DNA of 64,000 bases, from NCBI GenBank assembly GCA_964017065.1, contig OZ024785.1, positions 3,696,588-3,760,587 of the forward strand, in the 5' to 3' direction. The notes beneath the pieces were generated by a model. That model was not told where the DNA came from. It was given only the letters and a program-made list of their open reading frames with translations, and made no database searches. Shown here in pieces: positions 63,024-64,000 of this stretch. Made by a program: the position numbers and the translations under genes. Position 1 is the stretch's first letter, and each line of letters opens with the position of its first letter. Source of the stretch: Haliclona indistincta. Its lineage: Eukaryota > Porifera > Demospongiae > Haplosclerida > Chalinidae.

Positions 63024-64000
63024 CAAGGGCGTATAGAGAGAAGAGGGCATGCAACGCTCAGATATCTAAATTTTTATTGATAGTTTGCCGCCCACGCGGA
63101 TGTGACATCATGCTAAGTCCATTAAACGTTAATTGTGTCGTTGTAGCGCGCGAATTCGCCCGCCAAACGCTGTACTCGCGATCGCCCAGGCGTGCCCAGG
63201 CTGCTAGACCACATGGCTGATAAAGCTACTCAAGAGCCAGCCAAGAAACCAACCAAAAAAACAAAGAGAAAACAATCAGCAGACCAAAAACGGAAAAGAA
63301 GAAAGATAGCAGAAAAAGAATCTAGCAAACAAGCAGCAGTTGGCAAAGTCAGTAGTGGCAAAACTAAGAAAACTAGTAAGAAGAAAAAGAAGGCACCAAG
63401 GAAAACAGCTAAATCAAAGGAAGGGAATAGTCAGACCAGAAATTTAAATGAAGAAGAGAGAAAAAAAGTACAAGAAAAAAGTGATAGAGAAGAAGTGGTA
63501 TTGTATGTGCATAAGACTGTAAGTGAAGGTATACTGCCAGATCTGTTTCCTGAGCGCCATATTTTATGGGAAAAATTGCAATAATAGTATTGAACTAAAA
63601 AAATTATTACACTCTGCCATTGATAAGTACATGTTGTTGTTAATAGACAACGGCAAGGGGAAAGACAAGTATGCCAACTTATACATTGCTTGGCTAGACT
63701 ATATCTGCAGCTTTACTTGTCCACAAAAACAAACTTTAGCATCCATTGCTAACCTAGCAATACTCAAGGGTGATGCAGACGTCTCATTCAATACAAAGAG
63801 AACAGTTACAGCTGCTTTACTACATGCTGTGCAGGACGGTCTTCAGATCCAGATTGCACAAAAGATTGAGCATCTGAACAAAGAAGGTGATTCATCCATA
63901 ACAGTTCTTGTCGAGCTTCCAGCAGATGATATCTGGCTGGGCGCTAAAAAGCTGCATCGACAACTGTAAAAAGGAATCCAAGAAAAGAAAGGCACCATGT
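63024..64000 (+). mobile_element. Left end of a second P-like element, running off the window
   Basis: Starts CAAGGGCGTATAGAGAGAAG and continues with the same subterminal block as the MITE at 16820 (GAGGGCATGCAACG, then CCCACGCGGATGTGACATC). It carries the second transposon gene adjacent to the terminus. The transposase half would lie beyond base 64000. Confidence 0.82.
63213..64000 (+). CDS. Second P-like transposon protein, Lys-rich N terminus, incomplete
   Basis: ATG at 63213, about 190 bases from the terminus. The first 90 residues are extremely basic (MADKATQEPAKKPTKKTKRK), then come REEVVLYVHKTVSEGILPDL and FPERHILWEKL. The frame stops at 63584 and continues one frame over (NNSIELKKLLHSAIDKYMLL, then ICSFTCPQKQTLASIANL) to 63969. 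There the same five-A shift occurs as in the copy at 28.8 kb. The basic stretch suggests DNA or RNA binding or nuclear targeting. No family recognised. Confidence 0.65.

Overview
This is a eukaryotic, metazoan-type window. Short introns (about 45-80 bases, GT..AG) split most genes, there are no bacterial-style operons, and immunoglobulin/FN3 receptor exons sit among very dense transposons. The compact introns, the receptor exons with repetitive cytoplasmic tails, and the mix of Ty3/gypsy, BEL/Pao, MULE, P-like and hAT-like elements suggest a marine invertebrate. A sponge is my best guess, by inference only. Perhaps two thirds of the window is mobile DNA, much of it nested.

Region 1 (1-7.8 kb): a MULE-type miniature element (293-846), then a long intron-containing gene (1192-6860). 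The gene encodes, in order, C2H2 fingers, a FAR1-like domain, a MULE transposase core, a SWIM finger, a CXXC finger, a Thr/Ser linker and an OTU-type cysteine protease. One of its introns carries a composite repeat (4051-5294). A CAG-rich minisatellite follows. Region 2 (7.9-12.7 kb): an almost intact Ty3/gypsy element on the minus strand, with a MITE inside one LTR.

Region 3 (13.4-18.5 kb): a 2.75-kb element with inverted repeats of about 565 bp that encloses a six-exon B-box/Tudor-like gene. P-type and hAT-type miniature elements follow it. Almost all of 16051-18533 is repeated at 29071-31553. Region 4 (18.8-25.3 kb): a decayed gypsy element interrupted by a second copy of the composite repeat and truncated by a LINE.

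Region 5 (25.3-29.1 kb, with its partner at 63.0-64 kb): a P-element-like transposon. It has a plus-strand transposase gene and, convergent to it, a second unrecognised gene. The opposite end of a sister copy is at the right edge of the window.

Region 6 (about 33.9-60.8 kb, minus strand): exons of one large gene, or a few tandem genes. They encode a signal peptide, Ig, FN3 and a transmembrane helix, then a cytoplasmic tail with ITIM-like tyrosine motifs and proline-rich stretches. Further downstream are a helicase-like P-loop domain, a 17-copy nine-residue repeat and ankyrin-like sequence. Its introns have absorbed a BEL/Pao retrotransposon, LINE, Crypton-like, foldback and palindromic elements. 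Region 7 (61-64 kb): small repeats, a fourth composite repeat and the left end of the second P-like element.

The parts that look least like standard annotation are the MULE-CXXC-OTU fusion, the two-gene P-like transposon, the inverted-repeat element with a B-box/Tudor cargo gene, and a shared core inside three miniature elements with unrelated ends.
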